Assembly (NCBI GenBank): GCA_905221605.1
Contig: CAJNDS010002346.1
Span: 312,001-376,000 of the forward strand
Direction: 5' to 3'
Source of the DNA: Symbiodinium natans
Lineage: Eukaryota > Sar > Dinophyceae > Suessiales > Symbiodiniaceae
Length of the DNA: 64,000 bases
The notes beneath the pieces were generated by a model, which worked only from the letters and a program-made list of their open reading frames with translations, made no database searches and was not told the DNA's origin. Position 1 is the first letter of the stretch; each line of letters starts with the position of its first letter. The position numbers and the translations under genes are program-made. This document shows, in pieces, positions 60,540 through 64,000 of this stretch.

Positions 60540-61211
60540 TAAGAAGTGTTCACGATCACACATGCCGTATGAACATGCGCCAGCAACGCACATATAACAT
60601 AGCATGGCATAACATGATACAGCATAGTACAATACAATGCACAGTACAAACAAGATAGCACCACGCAAGAGAAAATAAAATGAGGAAAAAAACAAACGTA
60701 TTACAGCAGCACATACCTAACGTAATAAAACACCGCATAGCATGCTACGTATGAAATACAAGCCATGATATAACACAATATGAAAACGAAACATGTCATA
60801 CACTTAAAGACTTAAAGCAAAGACGCAATACACTTGTCTAAAGCACAATGAAGCACAATGAACTCAATTCTGATGTAGTACATTGCACAACGCCAAAAAT
60901 TGTTCAACCATACATGAAAATTTTGCCATTTCTGTTGTGTACATAGTGCTTCAGGGGCAAAATTCTATATTGGGGTCCTTTTGGGGCGGACGTTAATTTA
61001 GAGAACTATTGTATTACGTATAATCATTGTACATTACATGTTATATATTACAAATGCCAAAACCAGCGAACTATGTAACATTTTACTAGTATAAACATTT
61101 AGTACAGATTATATTATACGTGAGACGACATACAATGTACAGTTACCTTTCATGCGGAAAAGTATTATACAGATACGCATGCATATGAAGTATCAGTATA
61201 CCGATCGATGC

Positions 61212-61242
<31 letters not shown>

Positions 61243-61250
61243 GAACGAGA
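60540..61250. other. AT-rich block free of telomere repeats
   Basis: Markedly AT-richer than the rest, with no CCCTAAA units, and many ACATA/CATAACA words. The longest ORF is about 70 codons and not coding-like. Lies between EF-hand exons, so it is intronic. Could be an inserted foreign or organellar piece; no gene seen to prove it. Confidence 0.6.
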
Positions 61251-61375
61251 GAGAGAGAGTGTGTGTGTGTGTGTATGTGTGTGTGTGTGTATGTGTGTGT
61301 ATGTGTGTGTGTGTATGTGTGTGTGTGTGTATGTGTGTGTATGTGTGTGTATGTGTGTGTGTGTGTGTGTGTTCG
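61205..61375. repeat. (AT)n, (GA)n, (GT)n compound microsatellite
   Basis: TATA run, GAGAGA, then GTGTGTGTAT repeats. ORFs across it are artefacts. Confidence 0.95.
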
Positions 61376-61785
61376 TTCATGTGTGTGTCAAGTAAGTCTG
61401 CGTCTGCATTATTATGACCCATATGAAACGATAGCAGAATAGTTCAGTCTCATCTGTTCAAGAAATCGAGGCCCTAAACCCTAAATCCTAAATCCTAAAC
61501 CATGGACCCTAAACCCTAAACTGCTCCGGGTTGCCTGGGCTCCGAAAGCTTTAGGGTTTAGGGTTGAAGGGGTTCGGGCCTGGGAGCTCCGAAGGGCCAT
61601 GAAGCCTACACCTGAAAAAACAAGTAGTTGCTTTGGGTTGAGGTTTAGGGTTTAGGGTTTAGGGTTCAGGGTTCAGGGTTCAGGGTTTAGGGTTTAGGGT
61701 TGAGGGTTGAGGGTTGAGGGTTGAGGGTTTAGGAGTTTCGGGTTTAGGGTTTAAGTCGGGTTTAGGGTTTAAGTCTTAAATCAAA

Positions 61786-61829
61786 CCGATTCCTGCTAGG
61801 GAGTTCGGGAGGTAGGCAGCATCGACTCC
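61786..61829 (-). CDS. EF-hand gene, exon continuing past a C element
   Basis: With the family C element and one GAGA copy removed the frame from 61944-62012 runs on as GVDAAYLPNSLAG, giving VRVACLGVDAA, like the VRAYL-x-LGxD segment between EF-hands in this family. Its downstream end, before AYFES at 60456, is not defined. Confidence 0.55.
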
Positions 61830-61833
61830 GAGA

Positions 61834-61943
61834 CTAGACCCAAGCGCAACCTAGGAAAAAAAACAGGGTACCCTTTGTAGTTTTTCCAGGGGCCAGTGAG
61901 GGAACCTACACCCTAAAAACAGGGAGCCTACCCAGAGTCCTAG
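61834..61943. mobile_element. Family C element inside the EF-hand gene, GAGA duplication
   Basis: CTAGACCCAAGCGCAACCTA ... CCCAGAGTCCTAG, 110 bp, exact GAGA flanks (61830-61833, 61944-61947). No telomere tract inside. Interrupts the EF-hand reading frame and restores it when removed. Confidence 0.85.
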
Positions 61944-62012
61944 GAGACAAGCCACACGCACGGCAGGCTCTTGCACCTTCTCACTGAAGTTCGCATAGGT
62001 AATCCCCGCACC
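61944..62012 (-). CDS. EF-hand gene, upstream EF-hand exon
   Basis: Reads GAGITYANFSEKVQEPAVRV and then ACL. GxITYxxFSEKVQxPAVR matches the second half of the first EF-hand in this family. Acceptor CACCAGCTGAG. Key positions are weak (Ala for Gly 6, Asn for Glu 12), so this hand may not bind Ca2+. Confidence 0.75.
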
Positions 62013-62221
62013 CTCAGCTGGTGGACTCCGTTGGGCGGTTTAGGGTTAGGGGTTTAGGGCTTTGGGTTTAGGGTTTAGGGTTGAGGGTTGAGGGTTAACC
62101 TTTGAGGGTAAAATTTACACCCTGCAACGGACTTAGTGGCTGGTGTATCTTGGGGAGCTACGTTAGGATCTCGGGTTCCAGAGAATCAGGGTGTCAGTCT
62201 AGGGGAAGAACCTTAATCCTC

Positions 62222-62436
62222 AGGATCCCTGTGCGTACATAGTATATACTTGGGCCTGAAAGAGGTTCCTATATAGTAGCATTAGGTCCCAAGCGTATAC
62301 CATATCGGTTGGGAGGTTCCCCCTTATACTAGAAGTCCTTAATCGGGTTTCTAGTACCCCCTAGTATACTTCCTATTCAGGACTGTTAGTATAAGGGGGA
62401 ACATTCCAACATATCGGTACATGGATCCTTAGACTA
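62222..62436. mobile_element. Family F element with a nested family B copy
   Basis: Outer ends CCTCAGGATCCCTGTGCGTA and GTACATGGATCCTTAGACTA. The F element is split at CATATCGGT by a B element. Confidence 0.8.
62310..62409. mobile_element. Family B element nested in family F, 9 bp duplication
   Basis: TGGGAGGTTCCCCCTTATAC ... ATAAGGGGGAACATTCCAA, flanked by exact CATATCGGT (62301-62309, 62410-62418). Confidence 0.85.
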
Positions 62437-62455
62437 GGGTGAAGCCTAAACCTAC

Positions 62456-62517
62456 TCAGGGCGTGGAGGCTGCAAGACCTTGCTTTGGCGGGGTGGAGGA
62501 GTTGCAGCGGCGAACGT
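62456..62517 (-). CDS. Candidate exon
   Basis: Donor GTAGGT. Reads TFAAATPPPRQSKVLQPPRP. Acceptor unclear. Could belong to the EF-hand gene but has no family signal. Confidence 0.3.
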
Positions 62518-62688
62518 AAAACCCAAAACCCTAAACCCTGAACTCCTAAACTAAGCTCTACAAACAGCATACCCCTAGAACCCCTAAACCCTAAACCCTG
62601 CACCCAAAATTAAGCACTGGAAGAAAGGCATACCCCTAAACCCTAAACCCCAAACCCTAAAACCCTTAAACCCAAAGATCCACCTAAC

Positions 62689-62741
62689 CTTGAAGCTCTA
62701 GGAGCTGAGTTGAGGCCCGCCATACCCAGGTTCCCCAGCAA
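62689..62741 (-). CDS. Candidate exon abutting a family E element (53 nt)
   Basis: Starts right after ...TAGTAGTAAG, the end of the E element at 62743-62880, reads LLGNLGMAGLNSAPRAS, donor GTTAGG. Upstream of the element the minus strand reads FNNGYAFLLL, which joins in frame. Confidence 0.4.
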
Positions 62742-62742
62742 C

Positions 62743-62880
62743 TTACTACTAAATACTTGTAAGAACCCCCCTAAACAAAATACCAGTCTTCCTTACAAGC
62801 GCACGATAGGGATTATTGTCTTTTATTTTATTCTGTTGGGGGGCGGGGGGGGGGGGAGGGGGTTCTGAAGCAAATTGTAG
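62743..62880. mobile_element. Family E inverted-repeat element
   Basis: CTTACTACTAAATACTTGTA ... GTTCTGAAGCAAATTGTAG with an internal GGGGGG run and TTTTATTTTATTC. Flanks match 3 of 4. Confidence 0.75.
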
Positions 62881-63158
62881 CCTAGGAGAAGAAAAGCGTA
62901 CCCGTTGTTGAAGGTTTTGGGTTTCGGGCTTCGGGATGCCAAAACTATAAACGGAAAAGGAATACGGGTACTACCGGGCGCTCTGGTGGCTCTATTCAAG
63001 GTTTAACTTGAGAATTGAGGGGGTGCCCGTTTTGGTTGAAGATTTGGGGGTGTAGTGTTCAGGGCTTAGGCGTCAGGGATTCTCGCCGACAGGCCAGGGC
63101 TTCGCGTGGAGCGAACAGCTAGCCAGGGGAAGGGGCATCCTAGTCACTGCTGGACCCT

Positions 63159-63288
63159 AAACCCTAAACCCTAAGCCCTAAACCCTAAACCCTAAACCCT
63201 AAACCCTGCACCCTAAACCCTAAACCCTGCACCCTAAACCCTAAACCCTGCACCCTAAACCCTAAACCCTAAACCCTAAACCCTAAAC
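63159..63288. repeat. CCCTAAA array with 21 bp higher-order unit
   Basis: Contains three copies of CCCTGCACCCTAAACCCTAA in tandem inside a normal array, showing local amplification of a variant unit. Confidence 0.9.
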
Positions 63289-63357
63289 CTCGAAGCTCCA
63301 ACGAGGCTCGGAGTTGCCGATTTCGCCAAACAGGCCCTCGATGCGCTTCATGTGCGC
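63289..63357 (-). CDS. EF-hand gene, exon with EF entering helix
   Basis: Acceptor GCGCATCGGGACAG. Reads AHMKRIEGLFGEIGNSEPRW and then SFE to GAG|GTTTAG, where the donor would be the first telomere unit. Family logic fits better if coding ends at NSE (63307), since NSE-GAGITY at 62012 gives a 12-residue loop. Helix A-H-x-K-x-I-x-x-LF-x-E-I is typical of the family. Confidence 0.6.
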
Positions 63358-63391
63358 CTGTCCCGATGCGCGAGGAAATGACATTGAGGTT

Positions 63392-63445
63392 TAGGGTTTA
63401 GGGTTTAGGGTTTAGGGTTTAGGGTTTAGGGTTTAGGGTTTAGGG
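63392..63445. repeat. TTTAGGG array
   Basis: Seven units, G-rich plus. Confidence 0.95.
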
Positions 63446-63542
63446 CTTACGGTTTAGGGGGCTAAGGGGGGTTTAGGGGGCGAAGGGGGCTAAGGGGCTT
63501 AAGGGGGTTTAGGGTTTAGGATTCAGGGTGTAGGGGTTCAGG

Positions 63543-63648
63543 TTGGGATGTTCCCCCTTGAACTATTATAACAGTCCTTCATAGGGATTATAGTACCCCC
63601 TATTATAATCTCTGTTAAGGACGGTTAGTATAAGGTCGAACATCCCAA
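63543..63648. mobile_element. Family B inverted-repeat element
   Basis: TTGGGATGTTCCCCCTTGAA ... GTATAAGGTCGAACATCCCAA. No clear duplication. Confidence 0.75.
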
Positions 63649-63941
63649 GCTAAGGGGGTTAAGGGGGTTAGGGGGTTTAGGGGGTTTAGGAAGTTTAGGT
63701 GGGTTAGGGGGTTTAGGGTTCAGTTCAGGATACAGGGTTTAGCAGCTTAGCAAATAAGGGGGTTAAGGATTTAGGGTTGAGGCTTAAAGGGTTTCAGGGC
63801 AGTCATTCGGGTGTATAGGGGAACAAGGATGAGTTAGGCATGCTTGCCTCATTCACTCCCCGCACTTCCCTATTGCCACAAAGTGGCACCGAAAGCATGC
63901 TCAGCTTGTGATGCTGGGGTTGCGAGCTTGGCCTTGCCTAG

Positions 63942-64000
63942 CCCCCCCCCCCCCCCCCCCCCCCCCCCCACCCCCCCCCCCCCCCCCACCCCCCCCCCCC
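63942..64000. repeat. C-rich run at window end
   Basis: 59 bp of C with two A interruptions, reaching the window edge. Could mark a contig end where sequencing stalled. Confidence 0.9.

Noticed and set aside
27-63940. A single giant minus-strand gene across the window
   Set aside because: At least two unrelated genes (aldolase, EF-hand) and likely stop-ended exons at 33351, 42740 and 21972 break it; several blocks are better on the plus strand.
63942-64000. Terminal C run as a chromosome end
   Set aside because: Telomeres here would be TTTAGGG at a right end; a C run is more likely a sequencing or contig boundary.

Overview
Kind of genome. This is eukaryotic DNA, most likely from a dinoflagellate or a close relative (inference). 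Four observations support that: (a) TTTAGGG/CCCTAAA telomere-type repeats are scattered on both strands over the whole window; (b) coding sequence occurs as very short exons; (c) two genes I can identify, a class I fructose-bisphosphate aldolase and an EF-hand protein of the type common at the C-terminus of dinoflagellate ion channels, fit best with mixed GT-AG, GC-AG and GA-AG introns, as known in dinoflagellates; (d) there are no bacterial features, rRNA genes or convincing tRNA genes.

Layout. 1-6.0 kb: a subtelomere-like segment that starts with C-rich telomere repeats and holds three diverged tandem copies of one unit, each with a minus-strand Lys/Glu/Pro/Ala-rich repeat ORF; the third copy is expanded to about 745 codons. 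6-34 kb: a mosaic of 50-300 bp unique blocks separated by telomere-repeat tracts and short inverted-repeat elements; many blocks read as minus-strand exons. 17.0-19.5 kb: a 2.4 kb composite element with inverted ends around two tandem arrays. 34-47 kb: minus-strand exon-like blocks rich in Lys, Pro, Gly and Ala, plausibly one gene, plus a small plus-strand or bidirectional block at 36.5-37.4 kb. 48.7-50.5 kb: two minisatellites. 50.9-55.5 kb: the aldolase gene (minus strand, central exons only), one of whose introns contains 1.5 kb of GT-rich and TGTCCGTC satellite. 58.5-63.4 kb: the EF-hand gene (minus strand). The window ends in a 59 bp C-rich run.

Main idea. Several families of roughly 65-200 bp elements share CT...AG termini inside terminal inverted repeats, and the best copies have exact 4 bp flanking duplications. 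In at least three places, removing the element plus one flanking copy restores an open coding frame across the junction; one of these lies inside the EF-hand gene. That is how introners (transposable introns) behave. Several copies carry telomere-repeat tracts inside them, so these elements may have helped to spread telomere repeats through the introns of this genome.

Caution on exons. Only the aldolase and EF-hand exons rest on recognisable protein families. All others rest on an open frame, splice-like ends and composition. One aldolase intron holds three decoy blocks that look just as good, so confidence for unanchored exons is deliberately low. Strand is uncertain for several blocks because both strands are open.
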